A stretch of 38,099 bases of DNA, taken from contig JAQUEX010000007.1 in the NCBI GenBank assembly GCA_028684935.1, forward strand, positions 1 through 38,099, written 5' to 3'. Source of the stretch: Kiritimatiellia bacterium (GTDB lineage Bacteria > Verrucomicrobiota > Kiritimatiellia > RFP12 > UBA1067). Below the pieces are notes generated by a model that ran no database searches, was not told where the DNA came from, and saw only the letters and a program-made list of their open reading frames with translations. Below are positions 15,379 to 21,997 of the stretch, piece after piece. A program made the position numbers and the translations under genes. Each line of letters begins with the position of its first letter. The first letter of the stretch is position 1.

Positions 15379-16491
15379 ATGAGTCTGAAAAACAACAAAG
15401 AGGTCTTTTCCGAAGTGATTGTCGGCCTGTTTATGGTCGCTGTACTGGGCTTGCTGGTCTATTTCACAATCATCATATCGGGGATCGATGTTCTGAACGG
15501 CAAGAGCAAGGTGCCGGTCACCGTGCGGTTTCACGATGTCGGCGGGCTCAAGGTGCGCGATTCGGTGATCTTGCGCGGCATGACGGTGGGATCGGTCAAT
15601 GACATGCGTCTGGAAAACAGCGGCGTGCGCGTGACGCTGCTGCTCGAAAGCGGTGTGCGCTTCAAAGAAGGGTACCGGATCTCGGTCAACACAGGCTCGC
15701 TGCTGGGCGGCAATTTTCTGCTGATCGAGGAGGGGAAGGGCGCCGAGATACCGCGCGGGACTGACCTGCACGGAGAGACGCCGACCAACTGGATGCGCGA
15801 TCTGGGCGAGATCGTGGCCAACCTGCGCGAGGCGACCGAAGGGGGGCACCTGAAAAACATCCTGACCAATCTGGACGCGACGGTCGTCTCGATCAAGGAC
15901 GCGGTCGCGCGTGTCGAGCAGGGGAAAGGCACGCTCGGGAAACTTTTCTCCGAGGACATGACGCTTTATAACGACCTGTCGAACGCGGTCGCGAGCCTGC
16001 GTTCCGTAGCGGTCAAGGTCGACAGCGGCGAAAATTCATTGGGGCGCCTGATTAACGACGACGGCAACGTCTACACGAACCTCAGCGCCTCGGTCGCGAA
16101 TCTGAAAGCCATTTCCGACCGGCTTGAAAAAGGCGAGGGCACGCTCGGCCGGCTGCTCTCCTCGGACGATACGGTTTACACCGACCTGCAGGCGGCCGTG
16201 GAAAATCTGAAAAAGGTCTCGGCTCGTCTGGAGAACGGCGAGGGTTCCCTGGCCAAGCTGCTCAAAGACGATAACGCGGTCTACAACGACTTGCAGGCGA
16301 CGGTTGCCAACCTGAAAGAGGTGACCGACCGGCTCGTTCAAGGCGAGGGCACGCTCGGGAAACTGTCCAAAGAGGATGAACTCTACACCGATGTCCAGGG
16401 CCTGATCAAAGACGTGCGTCAAACCGTCGACAATTTCCGCGACACCACGCCGATCAGCGCCTTCGCCAGCCTGCTCATGGGCGGACTGTAA
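15379..16491 (+). CDS. mlaD: MlaD/MCE-domain lipid-binding protein with five C-terminal repeats
   Basis: This 370-residue protein has one N-terminal transmembrane helix (about residues 10-34, VIVGLFMVAVLGLLVYFTI) and an MCE domain (about 43-132) with VRFHDVGGLKVRDSVILRGM and GSLLGGNFLLIEEG. After a short linker come five tandem repeats of 34-35 residues (182-355) with the pattern GEGTLGxLLxDDxxVYxDLxxxVxNLKxxxxRLE. MCE proteins form hexameric rings that channel lipids across the periplasm; long helical C-termini can extend this channel. I prefer ATG 15379, preceded by GGGGAG, over TTG 15316, which overlaps the mlaF stop but adds a charged 21-residue leader. The gene ends at a cloverleaf palindrome. 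Confidence 0.93.
   Translation: MSLKNNKEVFSEVIVGLFMVAVLGLLVYFTIIISGIDVLNGKSKVPVTVRFHDVGGLKVRDSVILRGMTVGSVNDMRLENSGVRVTLLLESGVRFKEGYRISVNTGSLLGGNFLLIEEGKGAEIPRGTDLHGETPTNWMRDLGEIVANLREATEGGHLKNILTNLDATVVSIKDAVARVEQGKGTLGKLFSEDMTLYNDLSNAVASLRSVAVKVDSGENSLGRLINDDGNVYTNLSASVANLKAISDRLEKGEGTLGRLLSSDDTVYTDLQAAVENLKKVSARLENGEGSLAKLLKDDNAVYNDLQATVANLKEVTDRLVQGEGTLGKLSKEDELYTDVQGLIKDVRQTVDNFRDTTPISAFASLLMGGL
15922..16443 (+). repeat. five 105-bp tandem coding repeats in mlaD
   Basis: The segment encodes five successive 35-residue units (the last is 34), starting at residues 182, 217, 252, 287 and 322. Each unit begins G-[EK]-[GN]-[TS]-L and contains a VY/LY-[NT]-[DN]-L step. The DNA units have diverged, so expansion is not recent. 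Confidence 0.85.
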
Positions 16492-16494
16492 AGT

Positions 16495-16550
16495 TGGAGT
16501 GCGGGAGCTTGCTCCCGCTTTCCAAAGCGGCGGCTAGCCGCCGCACTCCA
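16495..16550. repeat. Cloverleaf palindromic intergenic element (REP-like), possible bidirectional terminator
   Basis: This 56-nt element is bounded by TGGAGT and ACTCCA, which pair as an outer stem. Inside are two perfect 8-bp hairpins, GCGGGAGC-TT-GCTCCCGC and GCGGCGGC-TA-GCCGCCGC, separated by TTTCCAAA. It therefore folds as a three-way junction on either strand. It lies between the convergent mlaD and crcB genes, where it could end both transcripts. It yields the spurious peptide MECGSLLPLSKAAASRRTP when translated, a string I have seen repeatedly in conceptual proteins from Verrucomicrobia-like genomes. Confidence 0.8.
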
Positions 16551-16568
16551 TACTGCGCGTGCACGGTT

Positions 16569-16955
16569 TCACCGAGACAGGTGAAGAACCCCGAAGTAAC
16601 CCACAGCAAAAAAGAGCGTACAGCCGATCACGGTCACCAAAAAATAGCCGGCGGCGTGCAGATATTGGGCGCCTTGAAGAAATTGGAATGTCTCGTGCGT
16701 AAACGTTGACATCGTCGTGAATCCGCCGCACAGTCCGGATGCCAACAGAAGACGCTGGTTCGGCGACAGGACATTCGTCGCAGAGGCAAACGCCGCGACG
16801 AGGCCAAGAAAGAGACAGCCGCCGAGGTTGGCCCACAGGGTGCCATGAGGAAAGGTGCCGGAAACACGCTGACCCAGCAGGCTGAGGGCATAGCGCAACA
16901 TCGAGCCGACGAAGCCGCCACAGCCGACCGTAAGAAATGAAAGTGTGAGTTGCAT
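16569..16955 (-). CDS. crcB: Fluoride ion channel CrcB/Fluc
   Basis: This 128-residue protein with four transmembrane helices has the family blocks GGFVGSMLRYALS, GTLWANLGGCLFLGL and GLCGGFTTMSTFTHET; the last includes the TMSTF segment with the pore-lining Phe and Thr residues. It exports fluoride as an antiparallel homodimer. The 126-nt region upstream, shared with the divergent dus gene, holds a good promoter at 16994-17021. I looked there for a fluoride riboswitch and could not recognise one. It is a single-gene unit ending next to the cloverleaf element. Confidence 0.95.
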   Translation of the reverse strand: MQLTLSFLTVGCGGFVGSMLRYALSLLGQRVSGTFPHGTLWANLGGCLFLGLVAAFASATNVLSPNQRLLLASGLCGGFTTMSTFTHETFQFLQGAQYLHAAGYFLVTVIGCTLFFAVGYFGVLHLSR

Positions 16956-16993
16956 GGGGAAATAGCGAGATGTTCTGTCTTTGTGGGCGGGTT

Positions 16994-17021
16994 ATTATAA
17001 CGCCTCCGATGAGTTCGTCAA
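16994..17021 (-). promoter_or_regulatory. promoter of crcB
   Basis: On the minus strand: -35 TTGACG (17021-17016), 16-nt spacer, perfect -10 TATAAT (16999-16994). The predicted leader is about 30 nt, too short for a full fluoride riboswitch. Confidence 0.65.
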
Positions 17022-17046
17022 CAAATCCACTCAAACCTTTGAGTTC

Positions 17047-17075
17047 TTGGTTCCCTGCATTCGGTTTGCTATGCT
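17047..17075 (+). promoter_or_regulatory. promoter of dus, predicted leaderless
   Basis: -35 TTGGTT (17047-17052), 17-nt spacer, -10 TATGCT (17070-17075) within GGTTTGCTATGCTGGCC. Only six nt separate the -10 from the ATG at 17082, so transcription should start at or next to the start codon. Almost the same 20 nt precede trmJ. Confidence 0.55.
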
Positions 17076-17081
17076 GGCCCT

Positions 17082-18149
17082 ATGTCTGAGCCCGCACAGT
17101 CCGATGCGTTCTGTCTGGCCCCGTTGCGCGGGGTCACGGTCAGGACTTTCCGTAACCTGCACGCACTGTGGTTTACACCGCCAGACTGCGCGGTGGCACC
17201 GTTCATCCCGACCTTTGCGGGCGAGAAAATTAAGCCGCTGCTGCTGAAGGATGTTGATCCCGAACTGGGGCAGGCCGTGCCGGTCGTGCCCCAGGTCATC
17301 GGCAAGGATCCCGCCCAGTTGCGCACGTTGTTGCGTGCGTTCAAGGCGATGGGGTATGACTGTGCCGACCTCAATGCGGGTTGCCCGTATCCGTTTATCG
17401 TCAAGAAAGGGCGCGGCGCCGGCCTGATGCGGGATGAAACGTCTTTCGCGCGTATGCTGGAAGCCGGCTGCGAAGAAATGCCGCATGGCTTTTCGGTGAA
17501 GGTCCGGCTGGGTATCGACCGGTCGGATTTGTTGGCGGCGCGCATGGCGCTGATCAACAGTTTTCCGTTGCGGGAGGTCACGATTCATGCGCGCACGGCG
17601 CGGCAGATGTACGAGGGTGCTGTCGATCTTCAGGCGTTTACCACAGCGTTGGAGGCATGCCGTCACCCGGTCGTTTACAATGGCGACCTGCGCACGCGCG
17701 CGGACTTCCTGCTGCTCAAAATGCGCTTGCCGCAGATCACGCGCTGGATGGTCGGACGCGCCGCCGCCGTCGACCCGTTCGTCTTTGCGCGCCTGACCTC
17801 GGAGATGCCGCCGCCGCGTGACCCGGTTCGTCTCAAGGGTTTTCTGGATGATTACCTCGCCGCCTGCGAGGAGGAGTTATACGGGCCGGTCTCGGTATTG
17901 GGACGCATGAAAGAGCTGTGGAGTTATCTGCATCAGTCGCTGGCGGACGGCGAACGGATCTGGAAAGGGGTGCGCGTATGCCGCGCGCTGCATGAGTATC
18001 GGCGCGTGGTGGACGCGGTATTCGCGTCGTTCCCGGGGTTTGTGTCGGACGTGGCTTTGCGCGGCCTGCACCCGGACGGAAACGACTCGACCTGTTTCTT
18101 GATCGAGGTGCCGCATGAAGGTTGCGATGATCACCATGAAAGGCCATGA
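17082..18149 (+). CDS. dus: tRNA-dihydrouridine synthase
   Basis: This 355-residue FMN-dependent TIM-barrel enzyme starts with CLAPLRGVT, the family's MAPMxGVTD-like motif. It has LNAGCPYPFIVKKGRGAGLM with catalytic Cys101, SVKVRLG (Lys140), IHARTARQMYEG (His169), VVYNGD and a GRAAAVDPFVF segment. It reduces specific uridines of tRNA to dihydrouridine. The context fits bacterial Dus proteins, but I cannot assign it to DusA, B or C. It is slightly longer than usual at the C-terminus, and its last 35 nt overlap the start of the histidine kinase gene. The promoter predicts a leaderless mRNA. Confidence 0.92.
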   Translation: MSEPAQSDAFCLAPLRGVTVRTFRNLHALWFTPPDCAVAPFIPTFAGEKIKPLLLKDVDPELGQAVPVVPQVIGKDPAQLRTLLRAFKAMGYDCADLNAGCPYPFIVKKGRGAGLMRDETSFARMLEAGCEEMPHGFSVKVRLGIDRSDLLAARMALINSFPLREVTIHARTARQMYEGAVDLQAFTTALEACRHPVVYNGDLRTRADFLLLKMRLPQITRWMVGRAAAVDPFVFARLTSEMPPPRDPVRLKGFLDDYLAACEEELYGPVSVLGRMKELWSYLHQSLADGERIWKGVRVCRALHEYRRVVDAVFASFPGFVSDVALRGLHPDGNDSTCFLIEVPHEGCDDHHERP

Positions 18150-21100
18150 GAGAGGGTTTGTCCGCCTGGTGCTGATCGCGGGCGTGCTGCTGGCGGGCCC
18201 GCTTCTGCGGGCCGCTCCCGCCATGGCGACGGCCTATGCCCTCAAGCTCTGGACGGTGGAGGACCGTCTGCCGGGCAGCCCGGTGGTGGGCTTGGCGCAA
18301 GCCGGCGACGGGTACCTGTGGCTGGTGACGCGCGTGCAGCTTATCCGTTTCAACGGCGTGGAATTCTACGAGGTGGCGGTGCCGGCCGCCGTGCGCGAAC
18401 AGACCGGCGAGTTGTCCGGTGTCTTCTGCGGACAGGCCAAAGGCGTGTGGGTCTATGGGCCGGACGGCGTGGCGCGCTATCTTTCCGGCACGTGGCAGGT
18501 CTGGGCGGCCGCATCTCTGCCAGGGACCGTCGGACATGTGCTGGGTATGGTCGAGACGCCGGACGGCGTGGTGCGCGCCGTGGCCGAGCGCGGCCTGCTC
18601 GAAGCGGTGACGGCCGAAGATGATGCGACGACGCAGTTCGCCGTCAAACTCTGCCCGGTGCCTCCGGATGACCGCGCGACACTGGGGGCCGTGACCGACG
18701 CCGCTGCGGATCAGGCGGGAAGCATCTGGATGACCGCGTGGAACGGGCTTGTTGAATACCGCGACGGGCGGTTTGACGACCAGAGCATGCGCCTGCCTGA
18801 TTTTCTGGTCGAGGCTGCCGATGGCGTGCATGCGGGCCGTTCGGGCCGCCTCTGGGTTTACGGCCCGAACGGGGTGGCATACCGCGAGAAGAACATCTGG
18901 ACGCCCATCGGATTTCCCGAAAACGCCGGCATGGCCACCGTCATGCTGGAGGTCTCGGATGGCGGGCTGTGGATCGGCAATCCGACTGGCATGTTCCGGT
19001 GGGAAGCGGGGCGTTGGCAGCGAATCGAAGAACAGGACACGCCGGGCAGCCTGTCGGTCAACACGCTGATTGAAGATCGTGACGGCACCCTTTGGGCGGC
19101 GTGTGACGGCGGGCTGCTGCGCATCCGGGCGAAGAGCGTCGGCACGCTCGTCGCGGAAGGGCGCGCCACCGCAGGCACTGCCTATGCGCTGCGCCGCCTG
19201 GCGGATGACAGCGTGTGGGTGGGGTACAAAGGGCGTGCGGTACGATTGACCGGCAAGGAGGGCCGTTTGCTTCAGACGCTCTACCTGGATGCCGACGTGC
19301 CGGTGAGCGCACTGCTGCAGGATGCCGCGGGACGCGTCTGGATGGGCACGCTGGGCGGGGGACTTTTCATGTACTACGACGGTGTGTTGACGCTGGTCAC
19401 GCAGAGTGACTACAGCATGCCGGTGGTGCATACGGTTTTCACCCTCTTTGACGATCCCGCGCTGGGCATTTTGGCCGGCACACCGCAAGGGTTGATGCGC
19501 GTTTCCGCCGCCGGCGAACTTGAGGCCGCGACCGTCTACGGCTCGCGCGTGGCTGAGCCGGTGCACGGCCTGCACCGCGATCCGGACGGGACACTCTGGC
19601 TGTGCAGCGAACGGCTTGGCCTGTTGCGCATCCGGCCGGACGGCGGCAAGCTGGTGATCGGTCAGGAGGCCGGGTTGGCCGGCTATCCGCGCGTGATGGC
19701 GCGCGACACGACCGGCAATCTCTGGGTCGGCACGACCGCCGGCCTGTTCCTGGTCTCGCGCGACGCTGTGGTGCCGATCGGCCATCATGTCGGCGGCTTC
19801 GATGACGCCGTGCTGCAGATCGCTGAAGACGCGTTCGGGCGGCTCTGGCTCGGCACAACCCGCGGATTGCTGTGTGTGTATCTCGAAGACCTTGAACGGT
19901 TGGCGCGAACGACGGCGAGCGATGAGGCGGTCGCGGTGCGCATGCTGCATCTCGGCCGTTCGGACGGCGTGCCCGGCGGGCGCTGCATGGGCGGTGCGGC
20001 CTCGTTCGGAGGGCCGCGCCGGGGCAACATCTGGTTCCCGTTTGAGAGCGGTGTGGCGGTGGTGGATCCTGCCAAGACCGAGTTTTCCGGACGGCCGCCG
20101 GTTGTGACGATCGAACGTGTGCGCGTCAACGGACAGCAGGTCTTTGACAATGCGGTGCCGCAGCCGCGCACGCTGACACTGGAGCCCGGCGCGCGCAACA
20201 TCGTCTTTCAGTTCGCCGCGCTGAAGCCCGGTGAATCCGATTCCGTGCGGTTTCGCTACCGGGTCGACGGGGTACGCCAGGGATGGTCGCCGGTTCAGGC
20301 GGAGAACACGGCGGTCTTTGAATGGCTGCCGCCAGGCGAGTACACGCTGCAGGTCGTGGCCGAGGCGGGCGGCATTTGGAATCTGGACGGCGACGCGCTG
20401 GCCTTCACCGTACGCGCCTATTTCTGGCAGACGGTGTGGTTTTATCTGCTGCTTGCGGTCGGACTGGCTGCCGTTGTTTTTCTGATCGCCCGCTGGATGC
20501 TCTGGCACCGCTATCAGTTGCAGATGGCTCTGCTCAAACGCGAAGAGGCGTTGGCGCTGGAACGCGCGCGCATTTCGCGCGACATCCACGATGAACTGGG
20601 CAACGGCCTTTCGGTGGTGGCCACGCTGAGTGAGCTGGCGCACAACGACGTGGAAAAGGGGACTGTCCACAAGCGGCTTGATCAGATCTACGATGTGGCC
20701 AATGAATTGGCGCGTAATGTGGATGAAACCGTCTGGGCGGTGAATCCGGCCAATGACGGTTGGGAGCCGTTCCTCAGCTATTTCGAGCAATACACCGAAT
20801 ATTTTCTGGGCAACTCCGGCCTGCGTTTCCACTTCACGCGCCCGGCCGAACTGGTGGAACGGCCGATCGCCTCGAAGACCCGTCATCACCTTTTGCTGGC
20901 TGTGCGCGAGGCGGTCGGCAATGTCCTCAAACACGCAGCGGCCAAACAAGTCCGGATCGCGATGCGCCTTGACGGCGAGGTCCTTGAGGTGAAGGTCGAG
21001 GACGACGGTGTCGGTTTTGACCCGGCTGTGCCGGCCGGTGTCGGCCATGACGGGCTCGGCAATATGGCGCGCCGCATGAAAGAGGCGGGCGGGACGCTTC

Positions 21101-21159
21101 TCATTCACAGCGTCCCCGGCCAAGGCACGCGGTTGACCTTCCGCGTGCCGTTGGGTTAG
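18115..21159 (+). CDS. Sensor histidine kinase with periplasmic beta-propeller (two-component regulator propeller/Y_Y_Y/HisKA_3)
   Basis: This 1,014-residue membrane sensor has an N-terminal signal/anchor (about residues 15-38). Propeller-type repeats of about 40-45 residues follow, with W-x-G/V steps such as GYLWLVTRVQLIRFNG, GSIWMTAWNGLVEYRDG, GLWIGNPTGMFRWE and GRVWMGTLGGGLF. A Y_Y_Y-like Ig domain (about 690-765) and one transmembrane helix (about 774-797) come next. The kinase is of the HisKA_3 (NarX/LiaS) class: RISRDIHDELGNGLS with phospho-acceptor His825, N-box EAVGNVLKHA (Asn936) and G-box DDGVGFDP. No receiver domain or response regulator is nearby. ATG 18115 follows GAGGTG and overlaps dus by 35 nt; starts at 18127 or 18136 are also possible. 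Confidence 0.9.
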   Translation: MKVAMITMKGHERGFVRLVLIAGVLLAGPLLRAAPAMATAYALKLWTVEDRLPGSPVVGLAQAGDGYLWLVTRVQLIRFNGVEFYEVAVPAAVREQTGELSGVFCGQAKGVWVYGPDGVARYLSGTWQVWAAASLPGTVGHVLGMVETPDGVVRAVAERGLLEAVTAEDDATTQFAVKLCPVPPDDRATLGAVTDAAADQAGSIWMTAWNGLVEYRDGRFDDQSMRLPDFLVEAADGVHAGRSGRLWVYGPNGVAYREKNIWTPIGFPENAGMATVMLEVSDGGLWIGNPTGMFRWEAGRWQRIEEQDTPGSLSVNTLIEDRDGTLWAACDGGLLRIRAKSVGTLVAEGRATAGTAYALRRLADDSVWVGYKGRAVRLTGKEGRLLQTLYLDADVPVSALLQDAAGRVWMGTLGGGLFMYYDGVLTLVTQSDYSMPVVHTVFTLFDDPALGILAGTPQGLMRVSAAGELEAATVYGSRVAEPVHGLHRDPDGTLWLCSERLGLLRIRPDGGKLVIGQEAGLAGYPRVMARDTTGNLWVGTTAGLFLVSRDAVVPIGHHVGGFDDAVLQIAEDAFGRLWLGTTRGLLCVYLEDLERLARTTASDEAVAVRMLHLGRSDGVPGGRCMGGAASFGGPRRGNIWFPFESGVAVVDPAKTEFSGRPPVVTIERVRVNGQQVFDNAVPQPRTLTLEPGARNIVFQFAALKPGESDSVRFRYRVDGVRQGWSPVQAENTAVFEWLPPGEYTLQVVAEAGGIWNLDGDALAFTVRAYFWQTVWFYLLLAVGLAAVVFLIARWMLWHRYQLQMALLKREEALALERARISRDIHDELGNGLSVVATLSELAHNDVEKGTVHKRLDQIYDVANELARNVDETVWAVNPANDGWEPFLSYFEQYTEYFLGNSGLRFHFTRPAELVERPIASKTRHHLLLAVREAVGNVLKHAAAKQVRIAMRLDGEVLEVKVEDDGVGFDPAVPAGVGHDGLGNMARRMKEAGGTLLIHSVPGQGTRLTFRVPLG

Positions 21160-21232
21160 CCGGTGCGAGCCTTTAGAAAAGGGCGATACGCGCAGACTTT
21201 TCTTCTCCGCCGGTGGCGGGGGCGTGAGGGGG

Positions 21233-21991
21233 TCAATGACCGTCGTCGAGAAGCGGACGCCGGGGGGAGAGGGGCGGCTCGAAGTCGAACATCAACGGCA
21301 GGTGGTCGGAGAGCCGCACGCGGGGGATTTTGAAACGAACCGGGGTGATGGAGGGGTCGTAGCAAATGAAATCCAGCTCGCGGCACGGCGCCCAACTCGG
21401 GAAGGTGGGGGCGTGGCGCGTGTTGGCGCTCTTGAGGCCGGTTGCGCGCAGGAACATGTGCATCTCCCAAACACCGGAGAGGGTGTTGAAATCGCCGGCC
21501 ACGAGGCGCGGCTTGGCGCAGCCTTGGATCAGATCGTGCAGGTCGCCGAGTTGACGCTGCCGGGCGCGCATGCCCAGAGCGAGGTGGACGAGAAAAATCG
21601 TGACGCTCTCCAGCTCCACCTCGATCGCCAGACTCTTGAAGCCGGTCTCGAAGTCGTGAAAGGTGGTGCGCAGGATCGGTTCGCGCGCGAGCACGGCATT
21701 GGCCTGCTTGTTGAGAACCGGCACGCGGCGGCCGAGGCCGTCGTCCGGATATTTCACGCGGTGGCAGTGAAAATAGTCGAGGTCGTTGGCCAACTCTTCG
21801 GCCTGGTTCTTGCGCTGTGTGCGGAAGGAGCCTGCATCCACTTCAACAAGTCCGATGATGTCGGGGTCCATGTGGCGCACGAAGCGCGTGATGTTGGGGA
21901 AGTGGCGCGTGCTGCGCACGAGGGTTTCCAGCCAGGCGAAGCGGCGCAGCCGTCCGGTTCCGTATTGGATGTTATGGAGCAGCAGGCGCAT
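21233..21991 (-). CDS. Endonuclease/exonuclease/phosphatase (EEP) family protein
   Basis: This 252-residue protein shows the EEP fold motifs in order: LLLHNIQYG (Asn7), GLVEVDAG with the metal-binding Glu, FLVHLALG, VAGDFNT, ELDFICYD and LSDHLPLMFDF with the catalytic Asp-His. This superfamily hydrolyses phosphodiesters or phosphomonoesters in DNA, lipids and signalling molecules; nothing here fixes the substrate. There is no signal peptide, so it is probably cytoplasmic. It starts 6 nt after the stop of the AT-DH-PPTase gene and is the last gene of that operon. It converges with the histidine kinase gene; the 73 nt between them contain no clear terminator. Confidence 0.87.
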   Translation of the reverse strand: MRLLLHNIQYGTGRLRRFAWLETLVRSTRHFPNITRFVRHMDPDIIGLVEVDAGSFRTQRKNQAEELANDLDYFHCHRVKYPDDGLGRRVPVLNKQANAVLAREPILRTTFHDFETGFKSLAIEVELESVTIFLVHLALGMRARQRQLGDLHDLIQGCAKPRLVAGDFNTLSGVWEMHMFLRATGLKSANTRHAPTFPSWAPCRELDFICYDPSITPVRFKIPRVRLSDHLPLMFDFEPPLSPRRPLLDDGH

Positions 21992-21997
21992 GCGGGC

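Noticed and set aside
16494-16709. Possible 71-residue protein beginning MECGSLLPL
   Set aside because: Its first half is the translated cloverleaf palindrome and its second half is antisense to crcB.
16956-17081. Fluoride riboswitch upstream of crcB
   Set aside because: The predicted leader is only about 30 nt and I could not find the conserved pseudoknot elements; only a sigma70-type promoter is evident.
17833-21123. A 1,096-codon open frame on the minus strand opposite dus and the histidine kinase
   Set aside because: No motifs, and the plus strand encodes an unmistakable Dus enzyme and sensor kinase. It is a codon-position shadow.
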